From assembly GCF_040712315.1 (NCBI RefSeq), contig NC_134015.1, positions 42,801,464 to 42,865,463 on the forward strand: 64,000 nt of DNA, in the 5' to 3' direction. The notes under the pieces are model-generated. The model was not told where the DNA came from, searched no databases, and worked only from the letters and a program-made list of their open reading frames with translations. Every line of letters begins with the position of its first letter. Positions within the stretch are counted from its first letter, which is position 1. Below are positions 33,440 through 43,745 of this stretch, one piece after another. Source of the stretch: Castanea sativa. Lineage: Eukaryota > Streptophyta > Magnoliopsida > Fagales > Fagaceae. Position numbers and translations under genes: made by a program.

Positions 33440-35282
33440 CTAAGTCTTTTGCATCCACACTCTCTTAGATGAAAACTTGGAATTGGAGTTTCAAAATGAA
33501 TTAGACCTAAATTTAGCTCCTGTATTGGCATAAAGGTTAAGAACCTTTACCAATTCATGAATAAGTTCCATAGGATCTTGTGCTTTTGGCACAAGCACTT
33601 TTGTTTGGTTAATTGCTTCGAAGCTTGCAACTTAAAACGATTTGGGTGTGTATGCCCAGCTCCACCACAAAAATGACCAAACCATTGAGGTTTGTGTTGT
33701 GTCTTGCTTCTAGGATGGTTAGGTTTCTTGGGTTTTGACTCAGTTAGATCTACCCTAGTTCTCCTAGTAGCTTGAATTTCTTCTTCAGGTACCTTAACTT
33801 TAGGAGTAGAAATAGATGTAGCAGGAACAAACTTAGGAGGATGAACAATAGAAGTAGAAACACTCTTTACACACTCTAGCCTTGTCTTATCAGAAAAAGA
33901 TTTTGGAACATTTAACATATAATCCAGTTTAGAAGTAGAAGTCCTATCAAGTTGTTCTCTAGCAACAGATAATTCAGATTCTAAACTTTTAACTTTCTCA
34001 ATCAAAGACATGTTCTCAATCTTAACAGAGGTTATGAGTTCATTAGCATCAAACAGTTTAACCAACATATTTTTCTTTTCTTGTTCAAGAGTGTTTATCT
34101 TCTTCAAACCTATGTAAACATTAATGGCATCCTTTATTGCAATCTTGCAAAGCTTGTTGTAAGTTTTTTGTAAGTCAGCATTCTCAGAGAATTTCTCATC
34201 AGAAGGATTCTCCATAACAATTTTAGGCTCACTTACTTCAGCAATAGCAGTGAAATCCATGTAATTTCGTTCTTGATCACTTTCAGACTTGTGATTAGAA
34301 ACTTCATCATCACTAAGGGTAACAACCATAACCTTTCCCTTAGATCTCAAGTAAGTAGGACATTCTGACCTAAGGTGACTATAACCCTAACAACCAAAAC
34401 ACTGTTGACCTAAAGAATTGTTAAAGGGTTGAACAACCTTATCTTTGATTTTTCAGAATTTGGATTTTTAGTTGGTTCATTCTTTTTCACATTCTTAGCG
34501 TCAACATTGTTTCCATTTCTTGCCCTTCTATTATTATTCCTTAAAAAGTTTCTAAAGTTCTTGGCAAGATAAGCTATCTCTGTAGAAGAGATTTCAACAT
34601 CAAATCCACTATCATCTACATCATCAACAGATTTTAAAGCCATGGATTTGGATTTGTTGGTTTTGAGTAGGTCAGACTCATAGGACTGTAGGAATCCTAC
34701 AAGTTCATTAACAGGGATGTTGTCCACATCCTTACTTTCTGTTATAGTAGTGACTTTGAATCTAAAATCCTCAGTTAAGGATCTAAGAATCTTCCTAACC
34801 ACTTTTGGTTGATCATATACTTCACCCAATTTAAAAGCAGAGTTCACTATGTCATTCAGTTTGGCATAGAACTCATCAAAAATCTCATCATCAGACATCC
34901 TGATACTTTCAAACCTAGACGTCAATTGCTGCAGATTATTAATTTTTATTGCCTTAGTGTCTACATGCACTGTTTGCAAAATATTCCAGGCAATATGAGC
35001 AACCTCTAAATTAAAGATCCTTTTAAATTCTTCCATATAAACAACATTGAATGTAGCATTCACAGCCTTGCTATTAAAGCTTGTTGCTTCCTTTTGTGCA
35101 ATGTTCCATTCACTAACAAGAGTGGTAGGTCTCTCCCAACCATTCTTAACAGAGAGCCATACTCTCTCATCTAGAGATTTCAAGAAGGCTTTCATCTTAA
35201 CCTTCCAGAAAGCATGGTTATTCTCATCAAAATGGGGAGGAATTACAAGAGAGTGATCGTGTTCCATGATAGCAGGGGTCAA
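33440..35282 (-). pseudogene. R1 gag (UBN2 domain, coiled coil, zinc knuckles), broken
   Basis: Starts MTPAIMEHDHSLVIPPHFDE. The UBN2/Copia-type gag domain spans roughly residues 20-190 (FWKVKMKAFLKSLDERVW; RMSDDEIFDEFYAKLNDIVN). A frameshift near 34440 precedes a first knuckle CFGC*GYSHLRSEC whose Gln codon is TAA. The second frame carries an acidic coiled coil, then a second knuckle reading FCGGAGHTHPNR with the first and last Cys lost. The tail reads RVWMQKT and stop at 33440, equivalent to WVRK/WVKK in R2 and R3. Non-functional. Confidence 0.85.
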
Positions 35283-35322
35283 GGATCAACTCAAGGTAAA
35301 TTCCCCAAACAAGAGCTAACCT

Positions 35323-35334
35323 ACTCTGATACCT
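35323..35334 (-). promoter_or_regulatory. R1 primer binding site, slightly degenerate
   Basis: The complement reads AGGTATCAGAGT against the canonical TGGTATCAGAGC, directly after the 5' LTR. Confidence 0.75.
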
Positions 35335-35336
35335 TT

Positions 35337-36207
35337 TGTTTGTTGGTTTAGACCCCTTAATGCAGATCGTTTAACCTAATATATTAGTCAAGTAGTTACT
35401 TAGGTTAATTATTCAGATCTAGGTTAAAAAATAATAAATCATATAATGCACAGTAGCGAAAAATAAAGAACACCACGATATGATGATCTAGGAAAACCAA
35501 TGAACCCAACAGTTTCAAAGTAAAAACCTGTGGAGGACTCGACCTAGCTATTCTCAAGGGAAAACAAATCCACTATAGAGAATTGAAGTTTTTACAATTA
35601 GATTTAATCATAAATCTATTGCTACTTCCAGTAGTAACTTACTGACACGATCACATGCAAGCTCTGAATCCATAGACTCATTCTCTCTTGGATTTGTAGA
35701 ACACAAGCACCCACACTTGTGACTTTGAGATTCTACTCAAAGGTTTCAGATCATGGTTTGTTGATCTATGCAGTAACTAGATTCCACTAGCACTTGGTTT
35801 TAGATCTTGTTCCGGTAGATGCTTGTAAGTTAGAAGTACAGAACCTCTCAAATCTCACAGGAGTAACTCACTAGTCTTTCAAGAGTCTTCAAAATCTAGC
35901 TAGGGTTTTCCTTTTATACGTAGGAGTGTTAGACTAAAACTCTAAACATTTTCGCGGGCTTAGGTCTGTTTAAAATTTTGCATAATTTATTTTTCTGCGA
36001 TTTTCGACTGATCGAGCTTCACCATTTGATCAGTCGAGCTTCATAGAAAATAAACATTTTTCTTGTAGTTTGTACATTCTTGAGTTTTGACTTGTACAGC
36101 TTTGAGCAATGTCTAACGCCTATTCTATACATGTTTTTGTTCTCGAGTTGCCAATACACACAAGTTGAAATTATAAACATTTAATCCTAAATCTTTAGAA
36201 CATGACA
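35337..36207 (-). repeat. R1 5' LTR
   Basis: 871 bp, TGTTTGTTGG to CATGACA. Minus-strand TATA-like CGTATAAAAGG at about 35912-35922. U3 palindrome (TCGACTGATCGAGC, about 36004-36017) lies upstream of it. Confidence 0.9.
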
Positions 36208-36208
36208 G

Positions 36209-36289
36209 AGACATTAGAAACAACAGCAACTTTAGAGACATCAGAAACATCAGCAACTTTAGAGACATCAGAAACATCAGCAACTTTCG
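36209..36289. repeat. 27-bp minisatellite, three copies
   Basis: AGACATCAGAAACATCAGCA-type unit repeated three times, directly beside the R1 target duplication. One more partial copy lies at about 36743-36765 as part of a wider duplication. Confidence 0.8.
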
Positions 36290-36500
36290 AAATCATGCAG
36301 CCAGATGGATGTGAAATTAATCTATTATTAGCTATGAATATATTCATTTCACCACTTTTCCTATAAAAAAAAAAAAAAAAAAAAACTATATATGCCTGCC
36401 AAGCATGTTGTATTTCCATCATCCAATGCCAATAGCCTCACTTCAATTACTAGATAAATCTGTTACTAAACAAGCTTGAAATTAATTTCCTACGAAAACA

Positions 36501-36557
36501 ATGAAAGTTGATGCTGAAATTGTCTACCAGAAAACTATCAAACCAGCTTCTCCAAAC
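36501..36557 (+). pseudogene. BAHD acyltransferase 5' stub (19 codons)
   Basis: ATG followed by KVDAEIVYQKTIKPASPN, the N-terminus of the family, then non-homologous sequence. About 220 bp of its upstream DNA (GATGGATGTGAAATTAATCT ... AGCTTGAAATTAATTTCC) is repeated before the larger pseudogene at 36968, so a promoter-plus-start segment was tandemly duplicated. Confidence 0.8.
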
Positions 36558-38176
36558 ATAATTTCCATGGATTATGCAATCAGATATATAAATGATGGGG
36601 CTAAAATTAAATTTTCACTTGCATTCCGAAACATTACACTTCTCCATTCTCAGGATAAATCCAGTTCCTTATAGCACTGTTGGACTAGTTTGCCGTCATT
36701 CATTTGGCAATACCCACGTATCGTTTACCCTAATATGATCAGACATCAGAAACATCAGCTACTTTCGAAATTATGCAACCAGATGGATGTGAAATTAATC
36801 TATTATAAGCTATGTTTTCATTGACTCTTTCTCTGCAGAACCTCCATATAACTATTTATGCCGGCCATGCATGTTGGATTTCTATCATCCAATGCCAATA
36901 GCCTCACTTAATTACTAGATAAAACTCGTTTAGTTAACAAGCTTGAAATTAATTTCCTAGGAATACAATGAAGGTTGATACTGAAATTATCTCACAGCAA
37001 ACTATCAAACCAGCTTTTCCAACCCTTGACCACCTCCGTCATTACACACTGTTTTTAATTGATCAGATTACACCTCAAATATTCAAGCCATTTTGTGTCT
37101 TTTATCCACAAGATCGCCGTGCAAATCTCAGCAACTTAGAATGTTGTGACAAGATTAAGAAATCCTTATCAGAGGTCTTAACACTATTTTACCCGCTAGC
37201 AGGACAGGTTAAGGTAAATCTTTACATTGATTGCAATGATGAGGGCATTCTCTATGTGGAATCCAAGGTCAATTGCCAACTTTCCAAATTCCTTGAGAAT
37301 CCTATCCCAGCTGAGCTCGACAAATTCCTACCCATACAGGCTTTAGCCATGCAAGTAACCACCTTTAACTGTGGGAGGATGGTGATGAGATGCAGAAGCA
37401 TCAAGAAACAGAACACGTCTACCTCTAAAAAACAAGAAACAAAACATGTCTCTTAAAAACAAGAAACAAAACATGTTTGCCCTTGAAAATAACATCGAAT
37501 CCACGAGGGTTCCTTGAACCCACAAAGAAAAATGATCTGGAATCCACTAGAGCATAGAAAGACAAAGTTTGAATTTTATTGATTAAATAATTGTTGAAAA
37601 ACGTGTATAGACTTTGGGACCTATTTAAGGGCTCCTTAAAATTTGACAAACAAGAAAAATATTTTCTAAAATAACTCCTAATTAATACCAAAACATAACG
37701 GGAACCAAATTTGACCTAAAAACCATTAAATGCACCTAAAAACAATGAAATAATAACCCTAAACCTAAAATAACGAAAATTACAAATTTAATACCAAAAT
37801 TTATAAATTACAATAATTAAATTATAGATTCTGTCCTACATCAGACCCCTCCACTTGAAACAAACTCGTCCTCAAGTTCATTTTTGAAATCTGAAATCTT
37901 CCATGCCAAGAGAACAAATACTTCAAATATTTCATCTTCCTCATCTTCTTATCAAACTTGAAAGTCACCAATTGAGCAACTTGAACTTCTTGTCCCTTGA
38001 ATTTTATGCAATTGACAATATTCACAAAATAAGAGTCAATAATCAAAACAAATCTTTCCACTCCAATAAAATCAATAAACTTTGTTTCAATGTCTCCCAC
38101 CAAAATAATAGGAGCTTTGAATGTTGCAATCATCTAACTTGACTTCATCGAGATCATTGACAACTTCCTCTATAAT

Positions 38177-38608
38177 TTATTCTTTAATGGTTTCTACTAT
38201 CTCGACCTCAAGATCTTTCTCTATAATAGAGTCTTCATTAATCCCCTCCATAATCTTGATTTCAGGTTCTTCCTCTAAAACAAAGCCTTCATCAATTTCC
38301 TCAGAAATCTCTATATTTTCCTCTTTGACTTCTACATATTCTTCAAGAACAATATTTTTTTCAACATGCAATTCTTCCTTTAATGGTAAAATATTTGACT
38401 CTTCAAAATAATTCAAGTATAAACTTTTTGGCCAATAATAATCTTGTATTGTATATGATAGGATTTCTTCACAATCCAAAGGATAAAATTTGATAGCAAG
38501 CATCTTTTTCATCCTTGGCCATGAACGAATTTTGTCTTTACCTTGTTGGATTCTATTAGATTGTGTTCGCTCCCACCAATGTAAGGCATACTTATTAAGT
38601 TTATACAA
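38177..38608 (-). CDS. Gypsy-type gag fragment fused to acidic tail
   Basis: 143 codons. The N-terminal part ALHWWERTQSNRIQQGKDKI followed by SWPRMKKMLAIKFYP is the retrotransposon gag (PF03732-type) core with its W-W...W spacing. A very acidic Glu/Ile-rich stretch follows (about residues 70-143), which is odd for gag. It is the only coding remnant of its element. The upstream gag half and the zinc knuckle are absent. It may be non-functional or a minimal carrier protein. Confidence 0.65.
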   Translation of the reverse strand: MYKLNKYALHWWERTQSNRIQQGKDKIRSWPRMKKMLAIKFYPLDCEEILSYTIQDYYWPKSLYLNYFEESNILPLKEELHVEKNIVLEEYVEVKEENIEISEEIDEGFVLEEEPEIKIMEGINEDSIIEKDLEVEIVETIKE

Positions 38609-39905
38609 AGCAAGTCCAACTTTTTTCTCATAACAAATATTCTCATAGTCAAATAAATCCTCTAGATTAACTAACCAATCAAGAAAATCTTCTTTTAAAA
38701 ATTAACCATTAAGACTTGCAATTATTCTATAAGGCCTATATGAAATTTTCTTACCAATAGGTTGCCCGTGATTTATGTCTCCGCTGCAGTTATCCCTTTT
38801 GTTTCCATTCTTCAATGGTGCCATCCTAGCATAGATATTTGTGAGTGTTTGTTGTACGTCACGAAATACTTGCTAAGTTATTTGTTGTTGTTGTGGTGGT
38901 GATTACCATCTCACCGATTAGCAATCAGACTAGGGTAAGTTAAGGCTTTGATGCCAATTGATGTCGTGGAAGCTTGAAGAAGCAAAACATGTCTACCTTT
39001 AGAAAACAAGAAATAAAACACATTTGCTCCTGAAAATAACCTTGAATCCACAAAGGTTCCTTGAATCCATGAGGAAAAAGATTTGGAATCCACCAGAGAA
39101 TAGAAAGACAAAAGTCTAAATTTTATTGATTGAATAATTGTTCAAAAACGTATACAGACTTAGGAGCCTATTTAAGAGCTCTGTAAAAGTTGACTGATAA
39201 GAAAATATATTCTAAAATAGCTCTTAATTAATATCAAATCATAACGGGAACTGTTAAGTTTTAAGGATTTAGGATCTAAATGTATTAGAACTTCAATGTG
39301 TAATGTTGGCAAAACATGATCAAAACCTAGATTCTAGATTTAGGATGCTCAAAGTATGTTTAATGTAAAGTTGGAATCGAGTAATTGCAGAAAACTACTG
39401 TTCACTTTCTGTAAGGCTGGCTTGATCGATCAAAAATTAGACTCGATCAAATCGAAGCTCGTGTAAATTGTTTTTTTGCAGAATTTTCCAACTTAGCCCA
39501 AGCCTGTATGATGTGTAGGGTTTTATGTTTTATGTTTCATATAAATAGGAAAACCCTAGCCACGTTTTGGTGGTTGTTGTTGCTGTGTATGTGAATCTCT
39601 TGTGAGATCTAGAGGTGTTTGCCTTCATATATACTTAGGGTTATCAAGAATCAAGATTATGTCAAGAGCTTGATGATCGCTTCAATTACTACATAAAGAG
39701 TTTAAAGATATACAAGTGGTGTACTTGTGCTAGCTGTGGATCTAAGAAAGAAATAATCCGTGGACTCAGAGCTGTCACGTGGTCGTGGTAATAAGTTTCC
39801 TATTTGATGTAGCAATAGGATGTTAGTGGTCTAAGTCACTATTGTGTAAACTTCAATTTTTTTTATAGTGGATCTGATTTACCTTGAGGCACTACAACAA
39901 AATGT

Positions 39906-40685
39906 AACTACAGTGACGAATTTTAGTGAGGAAAATTTTTTCGTCACAAAATAATACCATATAGCGACGAAATTTATATTTCGTCGCTATTTATAAAAAA
40001 AATTGGTAACATTTAGCGACGAAACATTGATTTCGTCGCTATAGGAGGTGCTGAATTGGAGGCGCCAAGTGAAAGTGGAGGCGCGAAACTAAATGGATCT
40101 ATAGCGACGAATTTTTTCATCGGTAAACAATCTAGTTTTTTGCGACGAAACAATTTCGTCGCTAAAGGTGCTGGTAGTCATGCTTTTAGTGACGAAACAC
40201 GTCTCGTCGCTGAAGGAGACCATTAGCGACGAACATACTTCGTTGCTAAAAACAAAAACACACGATTTGTGTGGAGCATCTGTGACGAACTCAGATTCGT
40301 CGCTAAAGGAAATGAATAGCGACGAAAATAAATTTGTCGCTATAGATACATTTAGCAACGAAACATAGATTTCGTCGCTATAGAGGCAGTTGAATTAGGG
40401 GCGCCAATCCAAAGCGCAGGCGCAAAATCAAATGGAGCTATAGTGACGAAATTGTTTCGTCGCTAAAAGTTCTAGTTTTTGCGACGAAAAGATGTCGTCG
40501 CTATAGGTGCTGCTGTCATGCTTTTAGTGACGAAACCAGTTTCGTCGCTAAAAATGACAATTAGCGACAAAAATGCTTCGTCGCTATAAAGAAAAACACA
40601 TGATTTTGTGGAGAATCTGCGACAAAATTGGATTCGTCGCTAAAGGAATTGAATAGTGACGAACTTGAATTCGTCGCTATAAATG
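39906..40685. repeat. Left sub-terminal repeat array of the CACTA
   Basis: Some twenty copies of TTTAGCGACGAAA-type sequence, many as head-to-head pairs (GCGACGAAA ... TTTCGTCGC). A roughly 400-bp block containing GGCGCCAA and GGAGGCGCGAAA-like text occurs twice. In Spm, such motifs bind TNPA. Confidence 0.85.
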
Positions 40686-40687
40686 TC

Positions 40688-40975
40688 ATATATATAATAA
40701 CTCTTCGTTTTTTTTCCCTCATTCAAAAATACCCACTCCCTCACATTGATACTGATACCCACTCCAAATTGCAGCACCTGACTGCGACGCTTCGTATCGC
40801 ACAACGACGCTTTGCATCGCGCGGCAATGCTTCGCATCGGACCGCGACGCTTCGCATCGGACCGCGACGCTTCCTATTGGACCGTGACACTTCGCGACGA
40901 TGCTCCAACGACGCTTCGCACCACGACCCTTCGGCGACGCTTTGGCTTCCATCTCCATAGGTAATTTCCTTTTCT
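40688..40975 (+). promoter_or_regulatory. CACTA promoter and GC-rich repetitive leader
   Basis: TATA-like CATATATATAATAA at 40687-40700 directly after the sub-terminal array. The leader (about 40780-40935) is built of a roughly 20-bp unit resembling GCATCGGACCGCGACGCTTC, then ATAG|GTAATTTCC, a plausible donor. The open frames over it are low-complexity and not taken as protein. Confidence 0.6.
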
Positions 40976-42980
40976 TTTTTGGTTTTTTTATTTTATTTTC
41001 TGTGTTTCTTTTTTGGGCTTTGTCATTTTAATCTCTCTAAATTCTAATCAAATTCTCCTTGGTTCCATTCAGTTTGTAAAGGGGTTTTTTTTTTTTTTGC
41101 CAATTTTCTCAAAATTTATGTTCTATTTTTTTTTCCCTTCTTGCATTTTTGGTTTGTGATTTTAGTATATTACTGCTAACCTTATTTTTGGGATGAACAC
41201 GCTTAAATAAAAGTCTCCTTTGCATGTTGATTTTGCTACTTCTACTCATCTGGCTTTTATTATTGCTTTTTTTTTTTTCCTTGAACCCCATTTGAGCTCT
41301 AGTGCTCAAATTTTATGTCAAAAGGTTCAGCTATAGGTATAAAATTTGGGTTTGTAAAGCTTTTACATTTTCTGGGTAAAGTAGAAATCACTATCAAATG
41401 CTTTGTAATTTGATTAAAGTAAAGTGTGTTTATGTGATTTTTCGATGTTGGTTTGGTCCTGGATGGATGGATAGGATTAGTGAAAGAAGCAAGTTAGCCC
41501 CTATCTATGTGAATGCTTGAACTTAAATATATGATTGAATCCTAGTACTATCTATGTTGCTGTAGAGTGTGGTTTGGTGTTTGGTGCTGAGAAAGTCCTC
41601 TTTTTAATTAAATTTGAAGATTATGAAATTTATTTTATGTTCTTAGGAACAACAGTTGGTGCTTTCAATGGTTTTTCGTATATGGGTTGAATGTTGAATA
41701 CCAAATAGAATACTGTGACTGACCTGATAAGTCTGCAGAGGAGAACATATTCAAATTTGCCAAGAAGGGTTTGTCACCGAAAGCAAGATCCTCCATGTTC
41801 TCAAGGCTCACGGTGCATTTTTTTTTCCTTCTATTTTTGGTGTAATATTTGAGCTGTGTTTAGATTCTGAGAAATTTTCATTTGGTTTAGGTGAGAAATT
41901 TGATTGAGAAATGATAGATAGGTAGTTGTCATTGTGAATAAGAGGAGAAATTATATGGGTTCTGAGAAAAAAATTGTTTGCTATGATGCTTGTGTTAGAA
42001 TTCTGAGAAATTTTTTTTTGGCTTAGAAGAGAAAATGTAGTGTGACACCATTAGGTACTGTGATAATTTGCTCCTTAATTTTCAATTTTGTTTCTCTTTA
42101 TGCAGGAAAGCATTTCAACAGTGAGTGTCCCTTTGGCAAAAACTAGTGATGTGTCACTCCTAGCCTGATGCCTTCGCTTCTTTTTTTATTTATTATTATG
42201 ATAGGATCATTTTCAAGACTGAAGTATTTATAAATTTAACTTTTCTTTTGCAGGCTAAATACACATTGTTTGCAATAACTTTGGATTTTTTCTGAAAGTT
42301 GTAAGCTTAGCTTGAGCAAAGTAAGTAAATTTTAGTTAAAAACTTATAAAACTCTATATTATGATGTTGGAAATTGGATTTGTGGTGGTATGTTGTGTTG
42401 GAGCAAGCGGGTGGCTTGCATGGTGTTATAAGGTGGTTTAAATTCATATTGGGAGTGTTTTTAGTTTCTTGCAAATGTGAATGGAATTTGTTGATTAGAT
42501 GTGATGAATACTACTTTAATTGATTTCAATACTTGTAAACTCTATACTTGTGATGTTGGAAATTGGATTTGTAGTGGGTTTTTGTGTTGGAGCAAGCGGG
42601 TGGCTTGCATGGTGTTATAAGGTGGTTTAAATTCATATTGGGAGTGTTTTTAGGTTCTTGCAAATGTGAATGGAATTTGTTGATTAGATGTGATGAATAC
42701 TACTTTAATTGATTTCAATACTTGTAAACACTCTATACTTGTGATGTTTGTGATTGGTTTTGTGGTGGGTTGTTGTGTTGTAGCAAGCGGGTGGCTTGCA
42801 TGGTGTTATAAGGTGGTTTAAACTAATATTGGGAGTGTTTAAGTATTAATATAGACTTATGCATTCATGAATGAGATAGAACTTTATCTAAGTAGCTTAT
42901 AGACTTAGATGTTAGAATACATTATGCATGAGTTGTCCTTATTTTACTAAAGTAGCATTCACTTTCAATTGTAGTCGAAC
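40976..42980. other. CACTA non-coding 5' region (introns/leader)
   Basis: T-rich intron-like sequence with TTTGCAG acceptors, no ORF. The last part holds the 188-bp tandem repeat. Confidence 0.5.
42351..42840. repeat. ~188-bp tandem repeat, 2.6 copies
   Basis: CTCTATA(C/T)TTGTGATGTT starts copies at about 42351, 42539 and 42729. Each contains GCAAGCGGGTGGCTTGCATG (itself a small palindrome) and GTTATAAGGTGG. It lies in the CACTA just before the tnp2 relic. Confidence 0.85.
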
Positions 42981-43737
42981 ATGGATAAAAGTTGGATGAC
43001 AATTGGTAAGACACCTGATGGCAGATTAAGTCGTCCATACATTGAAGGGGTCAATGCATTTATTAATTTTGCAAGAGCGGTTATAGACTGTAGTGGTAAT
43101 ATTCCTTGCCTGTGTATTCACTGTGTGAATTGCTATTGACAATCTCCTCAAACTTTGCGTATACATTTGCTTCATCGTGGGATTATGCAATCTTACATTA
43201 ATTAGTATAATCATGGAGAACCTCGTGTATTAAACGAGAACATTCATGATAATGAAATGTCTGGTGGTGATCATATGGATGGTATCTATGCCTTGGTAGA
43301 TGACTGAATTAGAGGGGAACCAAGAAATGCAACCGAAGATGAGGAAGTGTGTAATTTTGACAAACTTGAGGAAGATGCAAAGCATGAGTTGTATCCGGGT
43401 TGCACTGATTATAGTATCTTGAAGTTTGTTATTGAGATGTTGAATGTAAAGGTAATGACCAACTTGAGCAATAAGGGACTTGATATGATGCTAGAATTGC
43501 TGACAAAGGTTTTACCGAAAGGTAACTTGGTTCCAAGGTCAACTTATGAAGCAAAGAAGATATTACGTGACTTGGGCATGTCATACGAGCATATAGATGC
43601 ATGCAAAAATGATTGTGCACTATTTTGGAAGGAAAATGAAAACCTTGATAAATGTCCGGTGTGTGAGGTGAGGCACCAGGACATTGTTGTTCCATTATTT
43701 GTAATGACTTTGTTGTTCCATTATATGTATGTTTGTT
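42981..43737 (+). pseudogene. CACTA tnp2 transposase, truncated and with stops
   Basis: MDKSWMTIGKTPDGRLSRPY and VNAFINFARAVI with IPCLCIHCVNCY are the transposase-associated N-terminal domain. The same frame continues through three in-frame stops to ELYPGCTDYSILKFVIEMLN, LPRSTYEAKKILRDLG-like sequence and CKNDCALFWKENENLDKCPV, the start of the tnp2 domain. The catalytic remainder (about 600 residues in intact relatives) is missing, and the next gene starts at once. An internal deletion therefore removed most of tnp2. Confidence 0.85.
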
Positions 43738-43745
43738 AGTTACAA

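Larger units (their letters stand above)
17607..36207 (-). mobile_element. R1: pol-less Sirevirus-like LTR retrotransposon (outer shell)
   Basis: LTRs at 17607-18455 and 35337-36207, TSD GAGAC (17602-17606, 36208-36212). Order on the minus strand: 5' LTR, PBS for initiator Met tRNA, gag (35282 to 33440), about 2 kb non-coding, second ORF (31461 to 30329), purine-rich tract (CTCCCCCTTT complement, 18458-18467), 3' LTR. No protease, integrase, reverse transcriptase or RNase H is seen anywhere inside. A solo LTR, a second retroelement and a further solo LTR are nested within it. Both gag and ORF2 are broken, so the copy is dead. Confidence 0.9.

Noticed and set aside
39906..40685. Regularly spaced repeats resembling a CRISPR-like array
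   Set aside because: They are sub-terminal CACTA repeats in both orientations between a perfect TIR and the element promoter, in a plant genome.
40628..40960. Arg-rich ORFs on both strands
   Set aside because: Product of the GC-rich leader minisatellite; no domain and not in the spliced transposase frame.
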